From Paenibacillus radicis (ex Gao et al. 2016) (GTDB lineage: Bacteria; Bacillota; Bacilli; Paenibacillales; Paenibacillaceae): 64,000 nt of DNA. A program made the translations under genes and the position numbers. A model generated the notes under the pieces. That model made no database searches and was not told the DNA's origin. It saw only the letters and a program-made list of their open reading frames with translations. Where the stretch lies: contig NZ_BMHY01000001.1 in assembly GCF_014641555.1 (NCBI RefSeq), forward strand, positions 124,001-188,000. Direction: 5' to 3'. Shown one piece after another: positions 36,899-45,256 of the stretch (position 1 is its first letter; the number at the start of each line of letters is the position of its first letter).

Positions 36899-36938
36899 GC
36901 AACGGACCTGTGGTGTGTGGGTTCGTTGTTTTTTTTGT
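36899..36938 (+). terminator. Terminator of the cheW-P3-mcp operon
   Basis: CAACGGACC and GGTTCGTTG arms (one mismatch) with a ten-base loop, followed by eight T residues. Confidence 0.8.
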
Positions 36939-37010
36939 TGAAGAAGACCTGAAGAATAAAGAAAGATAGGGATACTGATAATGAAGACAGTTCGAATGAA
37001 ATAAATTTAA

Positions 37011-37027
37011 ATAGTCATATTGACAAT
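37011..37027 (+). promoter_or_regulatory. NrtR-type operator candidate 1, over the -35 box
   Basis: ATAGTCATATTGACAAT matches the site at 37933-37949 in its seven left and six right bases, with only the central four differing. The left and right parts are a near inverted repeat. It overlaps the -35 element of the Nudix gene, a good position for repression. Confidence 0.65.
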
Positions 37028-37048
37028 AATGAAAGTTTGGCATATACT
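37020..37048 (+). promoter_or_regulatory. Sigma-A promoter of the Nudix regulator gene
   Basis: TTGACA (37020-37025), 17-bp spacer, TATACT (37043-37048): a near-consensus vegetative promoter 28 bp before the start codon. Confidence 0.8.
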
Positions 37049-37075
37049 GTTGATATCAGGAGGTGAGCGAAACCA

Positions 37076-37852
37076 ATGGAGAACGAGAAGAAGAAATATC
37101 GGACGCCGGACGGACTGCCGGTCGACATTGCGATTTTTACCATATTATCATCTGCCAAATCCGGCAGCTACCGTATGGTGGCGCAGCGTGAGCTGCATGT
37201 ACTGTTGGTGAAGCGGAGCCGCGAATCGGAAGCTTATCCTGGCTGCTGGGCGCTGCCGGGCGGATTTTCCGGAGAGGAAGAGACGCTGCAGGAAGCCGCA
37301 TACCGGGAGCTGAAGGAAGAGACGAATGTCGACCGGAACGTGATGATTGAGCAAGTGAAGACAGTCTACTATCCCGGCCGCGACCCGCGGGGATGGATGC
37401 CCTCAGTCGTCTACTGCGCGTTAGTGCAGGAGAGCCACTTGCGAAATTTGGCTGCCGATACGGATGCCGAAGAAGCAAAGCTTTTCCCAATTGGAGAAGC
37501 TCTCGGACTGGAGCTGGCCTTCGACCATAATGAGCTGTTGAACGATGCTCTGGAGCATATTAGAAGGAAGATGATGACAACGACGATCGCTTCAGAATTT
37601 CTGCCGGAGCACTTTACAATTCGTGAGCTGTATCAAGTCATTCAAGCGGTGGTGCCTGCTTTCGAAGAAGATATCGCGAATTTCAAAAGGAACCTGCTAG
37701 CTACGAAAACAAGAAAAGGACTAATCAGCGAGTCTCTGGATGCCAATGGCGCGCCACGAACAAGTGACCGGAACTCGAATCGTCCTGCACAGCTGTACCG
37801 GTTTTCTGGTTATGAACCGAACATATCAATATATAATTCCAGTTTATTCTAA
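37076..37852 (+). CDS. nrtR: NrtR-like Nudix domain transcriptional regulator
   Basis: A 258-residue protein. The Nudix domain (~15-150) has the box GFSGEEETLQEAAYRELKEE near residues 62-82, with all catalytic Glu residues in place although the last box Gly is Asn. The C-terminal ~90 residues form a winged helix with FTIRELYQVIQAVV and end in RPAQLYRFSGY, the hallmark of NrtR regulators of NAD metabolism, which bind ADP-ribose. The two genes downstream make NMN and NAD from nicotinamide, and matching operator candidates precede this gene and nadV. Whether it also hydrolyses ADP-ribose is open. AGGAGGTGAG lies upstream of the ATG. Confidence 0.85.
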   Translation: MENEKKKYRTPDGLPVDIAIFTILSSAKSGSYRMVAQRELHVLLVKRSRESEAYPGCWALPGGFSGEEETLQEAAYRELKEETNVDRNVMIEQVKTVYYPGRDPRGWMPSVVYCALVQESHLRNLAADTDAEEAKLFPIGEALGLELAFDHNELLNDALEHIRRKMMTTTIASEFLPEHFTIRELYQVIQAVVPAFEEDIANFKRNLLATKTRKGLISESLDANGAPRTSDRNSNRPAQLYRFSGYEPNISIYNSSLF

Positions 37853-37871
37853 ATAATAATAAACAGCCTTT

Positions 37872-37909
37872 CCTCACCGCTTGCGCCTCCCGGCGTGCGC
37901 GGTAGGGAG
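37872..37909 (+). other. GC-rich hairpin between the Nudix gene and nadV
   Basis: CTCACCGC-TT-GCGCC pairs with GGCG-T-GCGCGG-T-GAG-like sequence across a four-base loop. No T run follows, so a role as a simple terminator is doubtful. Confidence 0.35.
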
Positions 37910-37932
37910 AGACAATTTTCGTCGGATTTTAT

Positions 37933-37949
37933 ATAGTCAATACGACAAT
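37933..37949 (+). promoter_or_regulatory. NrtR-type operator candidate 2, before nadV
   Basis: ATAGTCAATACGACAAT has the same outer bases (ATAGTCA, GACAAT) and spacing as the site at 37011-37027 and lies 22 bp before the nadV start codon. Confidence 0.65.
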
Positions 37950-37971
37950 AAAAATGAGCTTGGGGGAATTA

Positions 37972-39387
37972 ATGATGTTAAACACGCTTCGCAATAATCC
38001 TTTACTTTTAACGGATAGCTATAATTTGTCGCATTACCGTTTGAAATGCAACATGGATTGGGAAATCAGCCATATGTATAACCGGAAGGAAGGTATGGTG
38101 CTTTATGGTCTTCGCGAAACGGTAACAGAGCTGCTCGCGATTCGGATTACGGAGGAGCATATTGCCGAAGCGGAGCAATGTGCGGCCAGACAAGGGCTTA
38201 CTTTTCCTTCGGAGCTGTTCCACCGTGTTGTGCGGGAATGCGGCGGTTATGCGCCAATAGCGGTAGAATCGCTTCCCGAAGGCACTTGGTGCCCAGCCGG
38301 TACGCCATTTGCCCAGATCTGGAATACAGTAGAAGGCTTTGGCGAGCTGGTAACCTGGTGGGAAGGCGTATTCATGCATGCTTATTTTCCAAGCGCTTGT
38401 GCGACCGAAGCGTTCCGTATGCGGCAATATTTGGAGGAGAAGCGGGAAGAACAAGGGGAAGGCGAAGGGTTTATGTGGAGATTGCATAGCTTTGGATTTC
38501 GCGGCCACCGGAGCTTGGAGGATGCATACTGGGCGGGTACGGCATGGAATCTGTCGCTGCAAGGGACGGATGATTTTCACACCACGGCTCATACGCCGGG
38601 GGCAGTTATCGGCAGTATTGCGGCATTAGCTCACAAAGTGACGCAGCAGTTTGATGATGAACTGGAATGCTTCCGTCATGCTATTGATGCAACGGCGGAT
38701 GCGGGTGAAGGAGTTGTAGCTCTAGTTATTGATACGTATGATGCTAACCGTGTCATTCGCGAATATTTGCCGCTGCTTGCTTTGCAGGCAAGGGAAAGAG
38801 GAGTCCGCATCGTATTGCGGCCGGATAGCGGCGATGTACTACAGCAGGCCGTTGAGATCTATAAAATCGCGGAAGCTGAAGGGTTTTTGGGGGAGACCGC
38901 CGTTATTATTGGCGAGGGGATGGGCTTCCGGCAAGTTAAGGCGTACGATGCGGAATTGGAGCGCCAGGGTGTACCGCTCGCTTTCGTATCGTACGGAGTT
39001 GGCGGCGGATTTTATCATAATCTGAATCGGGATACGCTGGGCTGGGCGATGAAAACCGCGTTCAGCAACGGCAAAGCACGAATGAAGTTTTCGATGGAAC
39101 GTATGAAGCGCAGTATTCCGGGTGAAGTGAAAGTCGTCCGCCAGGCGGGACGTTTGATTGCAATGACAGCTGCTGAGGCTGGGGCAGAATGCTTATATGA
39201 AATGATTTACCGTCATGTTGGCGGAGACAGCGGTCCTCAATTGCTGGCTGCCGGACCGGAACATTGGAATGAAGTTCGCGATCGGATGCATACAGAATTA
39301 ACAGCGGAGCATCAAGCTCAGACCGCAATCGAATTGTCGGATGGCATACAGGTGCTCGTGCAGCAATTGGCCGAACAATATTTATAA
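37972..39387 (+). CDS. nadV: Nicotinamide phosphoribosyltransferase
   Basis: A 471-residue NAMPT/NadV-type enzyme that makes nicotinamide mononucleotide from nicotinamide and PRPP. It begins with PLLLTDSYNLSHY, typical of the family, and has the phosphate/ribose-site segment VLRPDSGDVLQQAVE and the barrel segment SFGFRGHRSLEDAYWAG. The gene between the NrtR-like regulator and the adenylyltransferase fits the salvage route nicotinamide to NMN to NAD. ATG at 37972 (or 37975) follows GGGGGAA; an ATG at 37954 precedes that site and is less likely. Confidence 0.87.
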   Translation: MMLNTLRNNPLLLTDSYNLSHYRLKCNMDWEISHMYNRKEGMVLYGLRETVTELLAIRITEEHIAEAEQCAARQGLTFPSELFHRVVRECGGYAPIAVESLPEGTWCPAGTPFAQIWNTVEGFGELVTWWEGVFMHAYFPSACATEAFRMRQYLEEKREEQGEGEGFMWRLHSFGFRGHRSLEDAYWAGTAWNLSLQGTDDFHTTAHTPGAVIGSIAALAHKVTQQFDDELECFRHAIDATADAGEGVVALVIDTYDANRVIREYLPLLALQARERGVRIVLRPDSGDVLQQAVEIYKIAEAEGFLGETAVIIGEGMGFRQVKAYDAELERQGVPLAFVSYGVGGGFYHNLNRDTLGWAMKTAFSNGKARMKFSMERMKRSIPGEVKVVRQAGRLIAMTAAEAGAECLYEMIYRHVGGDSGPQLLAAGPEHWNEVRDRMHTELTAEHQAQTAIELSDGIQVLVQQLAEQYL

Positions 39388-39417
39388 GGCAGTGAATGTA
39401 GACGGGGGTAGGTGCAG

Positions 39418-40035
39418 ATGGAGAAGGAGCAAGGACAGGGACAGGGGCAAAAGCCATTACCGATGGAAGGGAAGGCGTTTCGTTACGGTTTTGTGTTAGG
39501 AAGATTCCAGCATGTTCATGCCGGGCATGAGCTTATGATCGATACAGCGCTTAACGTATGTGACAAAGTGCTTGTGCTAGTCGGTTCGGCTCAGTTGGAA
39601 GGCACGCTGCGCAATCCTTATTCTGCTGGAGTGAGAATAGATTTATTGCGGCGATTATACGGCAGCCGAATTGAGTTGGCCATGCTGCCCGATTACAGTC
39701 ATGAGAATGACCATAGCCACGCTTGGGGCAAGTATTTATTGAAGGCAGCTCGGGACTATGGACGGGAGCGGGGATATCATGAGCTTGACCTGATGGTATA
39801 TGGCAGTGACGAGGAGCGGGCTGCTTGGTTTTCCAAGGAGGAGTTGAACGGTGTCGCACAGCTCGCACTGCCCAGAAACAGACAGCCAATCAGTGCTACT
39901 CGGCTTAGAGAGGCACTCGTCCAGGACGATCGAAAGTTCTGGCAGCAGCATATGAATGAAGCGCTGCATAGTGAGTATGATAGACTCCGAGCATTGCTGC
40001 TGCAAACCCCGGAATATCAGGTACAGGTTAAGTAA
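39418..40035 (+). CDS. nadM: Nicotinamide-nucleotide adenylyltransferase (NadM-like)
   Basis: A 205-residue nucleotidyltransferase. GRFQHVHAGHELMI near residues 27-40 is the (H/T)xGH ATP-binding motif in its NadM form, and PISATRLREAL near 160-170 is the C-terminal ISATxxR motif. It would join NMN and ATP to give NAD, the step after NadV. The gene follows nadV by 30 bp. ATG at 39418 has GGGGGT nine bases upstream; the N-terminal ~20 residues are Gln/Gly/Glu-rich and unusual. Confidence 0.85.
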   Translation: MEKEQGQGQGQKPLPMEGKAFRYGFVLGRFQHVHAGHELMIDTALNVCDKVLVLVGSAQLEGTLRNPYSAGVRIDLLRRLYGSRIELAMLPDYSHENDHSHAWGKYLLKAARDYGRERGYHELDLMVYGSDEERAAWFSKEELNGVAQLALPRNRQPISATRLREALVQDDRKFWQQHMNEALHSEYDRLRALLLQTPEYQVQVK

Positions 40036-40583
40036 AAAGGAAGACGAGCAAGCGCCGCGTTGAGGAAGAATCTCTCTGAAATACGTTAAAAGTAAATTAT
40101 TTCTTCTATTGAAGTATGTATGACAAACAGGACTATAGTGCTCACGTGTTACTATCCTAGAGGTTGTTGAAAGTAACTATAATCGAAAGTAATAAGAAAA
40201 GCCGACTGCTGATAGATGCTCAAGAGTGTGCTTCAATCCCGGTGCAGAGTAAAGAAGGGGTTAAAGATACATCTCGCACGGACAGTTGGAAAGCAGCTAT
40301 AGAGCAGGTCCAGTCGCCAGTAGTTAGAGCAGCTATGAAATTTAATAGTAGTTGAGTTAATGTTCTGACTGCTGCTATAGCGAGTGTGACGAGGTTGGAC
40401 CGCCGATGTGCGACCGAGCACCGCGTGCCGCGATGGCACCACGCGCCGGAGGCGCGCGCGGTGCGGAAAAGGTGTATTTTGCTGCTACCTGCTGCGAACA
40501 AACAGCGATTAGCGAAGCAGATTCGCTATATAATGAAGCAAACTTCGCTGTGGAGAGTCACTGACGGGAGTCAAATAGTAAAT

Positions 40584-40643
40584 AGCGAACCTTATTTCGC
40601 TCTTCATGAACTTACGTTCTCGAAAAGCGAAATAAGGTTCGCT
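40584..40643. repeat. 18-bp perfect inverted repeat
   Basis: AGCGAACCTTATTTCGCT (40584-40601) and its exact complement (40626-40643) flank a 24-base loop. Each arm is itself nearly palindromic (AGCGAA...TTCGCT). Confidence 0.85.
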
Positions 40644-40674
40644 GTAGGTTGGGGTGCACTAGTATCGGCTGCTA

Positions 40675-40715
40675 TAGCGAAATTAGCTTCGTAATATTGC
40701 GAAGCTGCTTCGCTA
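40675..40715. repeat. Bulged inverted repeat of the AGCGAA/TTCGCT type
   Basis: TAGCGAA and AGCTTCG on the left pair with CGAAGCT and TTCGCTA on the right, with a three- against two-base bulge and an eight-base loop. Confidence 0.6.
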
Positions 40716-40803
40716 ATTGGTCTGGAGCTGCCTATTTATCCAGGCGCCGCTCCTCATTCCGGAACTACTGGACCATCCCATCCACGACCCTGACGCTGCC
40801 TAA

Positions 40804-41448
40804 CTATAGTGGCTCGGACAGCTCGTCGAGCGTTTTTCCGAGGCTGGGCGCCAGGTGGAGCAGGAACCACTGCACCTCGGGCATGCCGAGGCGCTCCAGC
40901 GCCAGCTCCGTCTGCCCTTTGGCGACAAGAAACTCGCGGTTGCCCGCCGATAGCTCGCTCAAGCATTTCAAGTAGGCGTCGAGCAAATCCGCCGCCTTCA
41001 CTAGCGCATAGAGCTTCTGCTCCTCGGCCGACAATCTGTCATCCTCCGGCTTTATAAGCAACGGCGAGTACGCAGCTTGAAGCGGCTCCGGCACCATACC
41101 GAGCAGCCGTTCGGCGGCCATCGCTTCGATCTCGCGGAAGCTGGAGAGCATCTTCGGATTGTGATGCTTCACTGGCGTCGGAATATCGCCTGTAAACACT
41201 TCCGTCGCGTCATGGAAGAGCGCGATTGTCACCGCCCGATCGGCGTTATATGACGCATCAAATACGTTGTTCCCAATCTCGCAAAGCATATGGGCGAGCA
41301 GCGCCACATGAAACGTATGCTCCGCAACATTTTCTTTCGTCGTATTGCGCATGAGACTCCAGCGCTCTATATATTTCAATCGATACATGTAGGCGAAAAA
41401 AGGACTGTTAAGCTCTCCGGCTACCGGATTGTTATTGCTTTCATCCAT
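40804..41448 (-). CDS. yfbR: HD-domain 5'-deoxynucleotidase (YfbR-like)
   Basis: A 214-residue HD-domain phosphohydrolase. It has the YfbR signatures: IERWSLMRNTTKENVAEHTF near residues 28-47 (Arg-Trp for the base, His for the metal), LFHDATEVFTGDIPTPVK near 77-94 (His-Asp pair plus Glu), and LVKAADLLDAYLKC with the fourth metal Asp near 150. E. coli YfbR removes phosphate from dNMPs. GGAAGGAG lies seven bases before the ATG at 41446-41448. It stands alone, divergent from a BASS-family transporter. Confidence 0.9.
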   Translation of the reverse strand: MDESNNNPVAGELNSPFFAYMYRLKYIERWSLMRNTTKENVAEHTFHVALLAHMLCEIGNNVFDASYNADRAVTIALFHDATEVFTGDIPTPVKHHNPKMLSSFREIEAMAAERLLGMVPEPLQAAYSPLLIKPEDDRLSAEEQKLYALVKAADLLDAYLKCLSELSAGNREFLVAKGQTELALERLGMPEVQWFLLHLAPSLGKTLDELSEPL

Positions 41449-41581
41449 TGGTTTAGCTCCTTCCGGACTGTTGTTTCTGCTCCAAGCATATGACGATTTA
41501 TCGCACTATGCTATTATAAGGCTAAAGAAGCGCCGCAACCAGATCATAGAAAAAGAGGGATGGCTTACGCGTCAGTTTGGC

Positions 41582-42544
41582 TTGGAATTTAACCGTTATT
41601 TCGAGAAATGGATGTTTCTCATTATCCCGGGATCACTTATCCTGGGTTTTATTTTTGCCAATGTTCTTCAACCGATGGTTCATGCGGTACCGTATTTATT
41701 CGCTTATGTAACGCTGGCGATGGCGATTGGCTGCGGTCTCGGCCAGCTTAGAGACGTACTGAAAAAGCCGGGCATCATCATATGGACGTTACTGCTGGCA
41801 CATCTTATATCGCCTTTATTAGCCTATGGCCTCGGAACCGCACTATTTGGCGCGGACTCGCCCTATGTTGCAGGACTCGTCCTTTTCACAATTATTCCGC
41901 TAGGTGTCTCAACCGTGCTATGGGTGGGAATGTCCGGCGGCAGCGTGCCGCTCGTACTCGCGATGGTCGTGCTGGACTCGGCGTTAAGTCCGCTGGTCGT
42001 ACCTGCCGGGCTGCATTTGTTCTTCAACGCATCTGTTGATATTAAGCTGACACCGCTTATTGTCGACTTGCTTATTATTATCGTTCTGCCGACCGTTGTT
42101 GGCGTGTTTCTACATCAAGTTACAAACGGCCGTATTCAGGAGCAGACCAAGCCGATTGCCGCACCGATCTCGAAGCTTTGTTTTGTAGCGGTTGTCGGGC
42201 TGAACGCATCTGCCATTGCCCCTTATGTAGGACAGCTCAAACAGGACATGCTAAAGCTGGTGCCGCTCGTGATCATTCTTGTGGCCTTATGTTATGCTGT
42301 GGGTTTCCTCGGTACGTTAAAATCACGGGACAGCAGCGTTCAAGTGACCGTATCGTATGCAACCGGCATGCGCAACATTTCGCTTGGTATCGTACTCGCG
42401 CTTGGCTATTTCAGTCCGCTGACGGCAGTGCCCGTCGTGCTCTCCATATTGGTGCAGCAGCCGCTGGCAACCGTTCATCATTACGTTTTACAAAAACTTA
42501 ACAAACGAAAAGCAGACAGATTACCTGCCTCCCATGTACGATAG
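41582..42544 (+). CDS. BASS-family (bile acid:Na+ symporter-like) membrane protein
   Basis: A transporter-like protein of about 320 residues with nine to ten hydrophobic segments. It has the BASS/SBF pattern: LGQLRDVLKKP after helix 2, ISPLLAYGLG, IIPLGVSTVLWVGMSGG, and the later ATGMRNISLGIVLAL, which matches the conserved 'E.G.QN..La..la' crossing helix. Members take up organic anions with sodium. The start is uncertain: the frame is open from 41429 inside the ribosome site of the divergent gene; TTG at 41582 and ATG at 41609 both lack a good site. Substrate unknown. Confidence 0.75.
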   Translation: MEFNRYFEKWMFLIIPGSLILGFIFANVLQPMVHAVPYLFAYVTLAMAIGCGLGQLRDVLKKPGIIIWTLLLAHLISPLLAYGLGTALFGADSPYVAGLVLFTIIPLGVSTVLWVGMSGGSVPLVLAMVVLDSALSPLVVPAGLHLFFNASVDIKLTPLIVDLLIIIVLPTVVGVFLHQVTNGRIQEQTKPIAAPISKLCFVAVVGLNASAIAPYVGQLKQDMLKLVPLVIILVALCYAVGFLGTLKSRDSSVQVTVSYATGMRNISLGIVLALGYFSPLTAVPVVLSILVQQPLATVHHYVLQKLNKRKADRLPASHVR

Positions 42545-42601
42545 TACGAGGTATGCCCTTATCTTTGTTTCTACACAACTAACGACGATGGAGTGAATGG
42601 A

Positions 42602-44377
42602 ATGAACAGCTTCCGCAATCGGCTCACCTTTATCATGATTGCCATGATTGCCTTGTCGGTTACGGCAGCAGGGTTTATTATGGCGAAGACATTCAAGGAA
42701 ACGCATATCAATACGCTGGAAGACAGCATGGTTCGCGAGATGCAAATTATTTTGGCGAAAATGGATTGGAAGGAAGGCGATCCGGCTTCGCTGATCCCGT
42801 ATTTCTCCAGCGAAGCCGCTATGCTGAAGAAATATACAGGAGAACGAGTCACTTTTATCGCGGGAGACGGTACCGTACTTGGTGACTCTGATCATGCGGC
42901 GGCGACGATGGACAACCATATGAACCGTTCGGAGGTGCTTGAAGCCCATGCCAGCGGTATTGGCCGGGAAATCCGGCACAGCGATACGCTGAATCAAAAC
43001 TTGCTATACGTAGCGATTGCTACCGATCCGTCTAATCCGCAGTCTAGCGTGATCAGGTTGGCTGTAAGTCTTGCGGATGTGGAAGGGAGCATTTATCAGC
43101 TCTGGACTGTGCTCATCATAGGCTTGCTTATTTTATTTCTGGTGGCGGCCTTTATCAGCTATCGGATCGCGCTTAGCCTGACTCGTCCATTGGAACAGAT
43201 TACCCGGGTCGCGAAGCAGATTAAAAATATGGATTACGATGCGCGAGTAACCGTCAGAAAGCAAGGCGAAATCGGCGAGCTCGGCAACGCGATCAACGCA
43301 ATGGCCGAAAGCCTGGACGTGCAAATGACGCGTATTCGCGAGAATGAAAGCCAGTTGGAGAGCGTTCTGGACAACATGATCAACGGCGTTGTCATGATTG
43401 ACGAGACCGGAAAAATCGTGCTGATCAGCCGCCGCGCTGAAGAAATTCTCGGCTTCTCGTCGAAGGAGCTCGTCGGCCGCAATTATGCGGAAGCCAAGCA
43501 GCAATATGAGCTGTCGCAGATGATACAAGAGGGACTCGCCGTTCGGGAGCATATCCGCGAGGAGATTAATTTCTATTTCCCTGAAGAACGTTTGCTGGAG
43601 CTTAACCTAGTGCCGATCTACCATGAAGGCCATGAATTTGGCGGCGTGCTGCTCGTGCTGCAGGACGTAACCGCTATTCGCAGGCTGGAGCGGATTCGCA
43701 GTGAATTTGTGGCGAACGTCTCGCATGAGCTGAAGACGCCAATCGCAGCAGTGAAGGGCTTTGCCGAGACGCTGCTTGGCGGCGCGGTGAAGGACGAGGA
43801 GACGACCCGATCATTCCTGCAAATTATTTTTGACGAAAGCGACCGGTTAAACCGGCTGATCGGCGATATTTTGGAGCTGTCGAAGATCGAATCCAGGCGG
43901 GTACCGCTTTATTTTTCCCCGGTGGAAGTGGATTCGTTCGTCCAGAAGACGGTTACGCTTATGGAAACGGAAGCCGCCAAAAAATCGATCCGGCTCGACG
44001 TTCAAGCCGAAGGCGGGCTTTACGTAGAGGCTGACGAGGACCGGTTGCGGCAAATTATGATGAATTTGCTGGCGAACGGCATAAATTATACACCTGAGGG
44101 CGGTAAAGTTTCGCTCACAGTGGAAGGCATCGACGAGGATCATATCCGTATTAAAATAACGGATACTGGCATCGGCATTCCAAAGAAAGATCTGCCGCGT
44201 ATTTTCGAGCGGTTTTACCGGGTGGACAAGGCGCGTTCGCGCAGTTCAGGCGGTACTGGCCTGGGACTTTCCATCGTTAAGCACTTAGTCGAGCTTCATA
44301 AGGGCACGATATCGGTAACGAGTACAGTAGGTGTTGGTTCGACATTTGTCATCGAGCTTCCCGTGCTCCAACAGTAG
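42602..44377 (+). CDS. phoR: PhoR-like sensor histidine kinase
   Basis: A 591-residue membrane kinase. Membrane helices at ~8-28 and ~165-187 enclose an extracellular sensor; HAMP ~187-240, PAS ~245-355, HisKA with His375 in NVSHELKTPIAAVKG, and ATPase domain with an N-box NLLANGINYTPEGG, DTGIGIPKKD and GGTGLGLSIVKHLVELH. The layout and the PhoB/PhoP-type regulator next to it fit PhoR, which senses phosphate limitation; pstSCAB-phoU lies 8 kb downstream. In Bacillus phoP comes first, here the kinase does. ATG at 42602 has GGAG eight bases upstream; GTG at 42593 overlaps that site. The symbol is a best guess. Confidence 0.8.
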   Translation: MNSFRNRLTFIMIAMIALSVTAAGFIMAKTFKETHINTLEDSMVREMQIILAKMDWKEGDPASLIPYFSSEAAMLKKYTGERVTFIAGDGTVLGDSDHAAATMDNHMNRSEVLEAHASGIGREIRHSDTLNQNLLYVAIATDPSNPQSSVIRLAVSLADVEGSIYQLWTVLIIGLLILFLVAAFISYRIALSLTRPLEQITRVAKQIKNMDYDARVTVRKQGEIGELGNAINAMAESLDVQMTRIRENESQLESVLDNMINGVVMIDETGKIVLISRRAEEILGFSSKELVGRNYAEAKQQYELSQMIQEGLAVREHIREEINFYFPEERLLELNLVPIYHEGHEFGGVLLVLQDVTAIRRLERIRSEFVANVSHELKTPIAAVKGFAETLLGGAVKDEETTRSFLQIIFDESDRLNRLIGDILELSKIESRRVPLYFSPVEVDSFVQKTVTLMETEAAKKSIRLDVQAEGGLYVEADEDRLRQIMMNLLANGINYTPEGGKVSLTVEGIDEDHIRIKITDTGIGIPKKDLPRIFERFYRVDKARSRSSGGTGLGLSIVKHLVELHKGTISVTSTVGVGSTFVIELPVLQQ

Positions 44378-44383
44378 CCTTCG

Positions 44384-44410
44384 CGCCTGAAGCTGCACAA
44401 GCTTCAGGCG
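44384..44410 (+). other. Hairpin between phoR- and phoP-like genes
   Basis: CGCCTGAAGC and GCTTCAGGCG form a perfect ten-base stem with a seven-base loop. No T run follows, so it may be an RNA stability or processing element rather than a terminator. Confidence 0.55.
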
Positions 44411-44499
44411 GGTGGTCCCGATTTCCGTTACCCTTTTATTAAGATTTCATGTTAATATTAAGTTGTCTTTACATTCTCCAAGTTGGAGGTTTCCGTAAT

Positions 44500-45222
44500 A
44501 TGTCGTATAAAGTACTCGTAATCGAAGACGAACCGACATTGGCGAGGCTGCTTTCTTACAATTTAACGCAAGAAGGTTATGCCACGACCGTCATCGATCA
44601 TGGAGCGGAAGGGCTGCAGACCGCCCTGCAACGAAGCTTTGATCTAATTATTCTGGACATTATGCTTCCTGGCTTAAACGGTTTTGAGATTCTGAACCGG
44701 CTTCGCCAGAATGGCGTCAAAACACCGGTCATTATCTTAACAGCGCGCAACGCAGAGGAAGAAGTCGTGCAAGGGCTCAAGCACGGCGCGGACGACTACA
44801 TTACAAAGCCGTTTGGCGTAGCTGAGCTGCTGGCCCGCGTATCTGCCGTCCTTCGCCGTACTCAGCAAGAGGACAACCTGCCGATCGAATCGACGGACAA
44901 AGTCATCAGCGCAGGCGATCTGTCGATTTATCCGGAGAAATATGAGGTTATTCTTAATGGGGATACCGTGCCGCTTCGTCCGAAGGAATTCGAGGTGCTT
45001 CTCTATCTGGTGCAGCGCCCGGGCATGGTAATTACACGGGATGATCTGATGAACGTCGTCTGGGGCTTTGACTATATCGGCGGACAGCGTACGGTAGACG
45101 TCCACGTCAGCTCGCTGCGCAAGAAGCTGGAGCTCGGCCAGCAATCGGTACAAATTGAATCGATCCGAGGCGTTGGTTACAAGCTCGTTATGCCAAAAAA
45201 ACTCGTCACACCCAAAGTTTAA
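44500..45222 (+). CDS. phoP: PhoP/PhoB-like response regulator (OmpR family)
   Basis: A 240-residue OmpR-type regulator. Receiver: VIEDEPTLARLL, phosphoacceptor Asp53 in ILDIMLPGLNG, Lys in ITKPFGVAELLAR. C-terminal winged helix: LRPKEFEVLLYLVQRPGMVI, RDDLMNVVWGFDY, GQRTVDVHVSSLRKKL and IRGVGYKL. PhoP binds direct repeats near TTAACA; such repeats precede genes at 50.4, 51.7 and 57.1 kb. The ATG at 44500 has GGAGG upstream. A/T-rich sequence with TTAA words at 44439-44473 lies before it but does not show the clear 11-bp phase. Confidence 0.85.
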   Translation: MSYKVLVIEDEPTLARLLSYNLTQEGYATTVIDHGAEGLQTALQRSFDLIILDIMLPGLNGFEILNRLRQNGVKTPVIILTARNAEEEVVQGLKHGADDYITKPFGVAELLARVSAVLRRTQQEDNLPIESTDKVISAGDLSIYPEKYEVILNGDTVPLRPKEFEVLLYLVQRPGMVITRDDLMNVVWGFDYIGGQRTVDVHVSSLRKKLELGQQSVQIESIRGVGYKLVMPKKLVTPKV

Positions 45223-45239
45223 GGGGAGACGAGTTTTTT
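45195..45239. terminator. Bidirectional terminator overlapping the end of phoP
   Basis: AAAAAACTCGTC (inside the last phoP codons) pairs with GACGAGTTTTTT after the stop codon. It can serve both phoP and the convergent AraC gene. Confidence 0.8.
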
Positions 45240-45256
45240 GTTTGTTCTAGGTGATT

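Larger units (their letters stand above)
40036..40803. other. 768-bp hairpin-rich non-coding region
   Basis: Spacer between the convergent nadM and YfbR-like genes. It holds several inverted repeats built on AGCGAA/TTCGCT (40510-40528, 40584-40643, 40675-40715), a GC-rich inverted repeat near 40415-40468 and repeated GCTGCTATAGCG words. A 63-codon TTG-start ORF at 40164-40355 has no clear ribosome site and no recognised domain. No classical terminator was seen. Confidence 0.6.

Noticed and set aside
40164..40355. 63-codon ORF in the large spacer
   Set aside because: TTG start without a proper ribosome site, no recognised domain, and repeated words inside; kept only as a remark in the spacer entry.
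44439..44473. Pho boxes upstream of the phoP-like gene
   Set aside because: TTAA words are present but the steps are 10-13 bp and no -10 stands at the 31-bp distance seen at the other three promoters.
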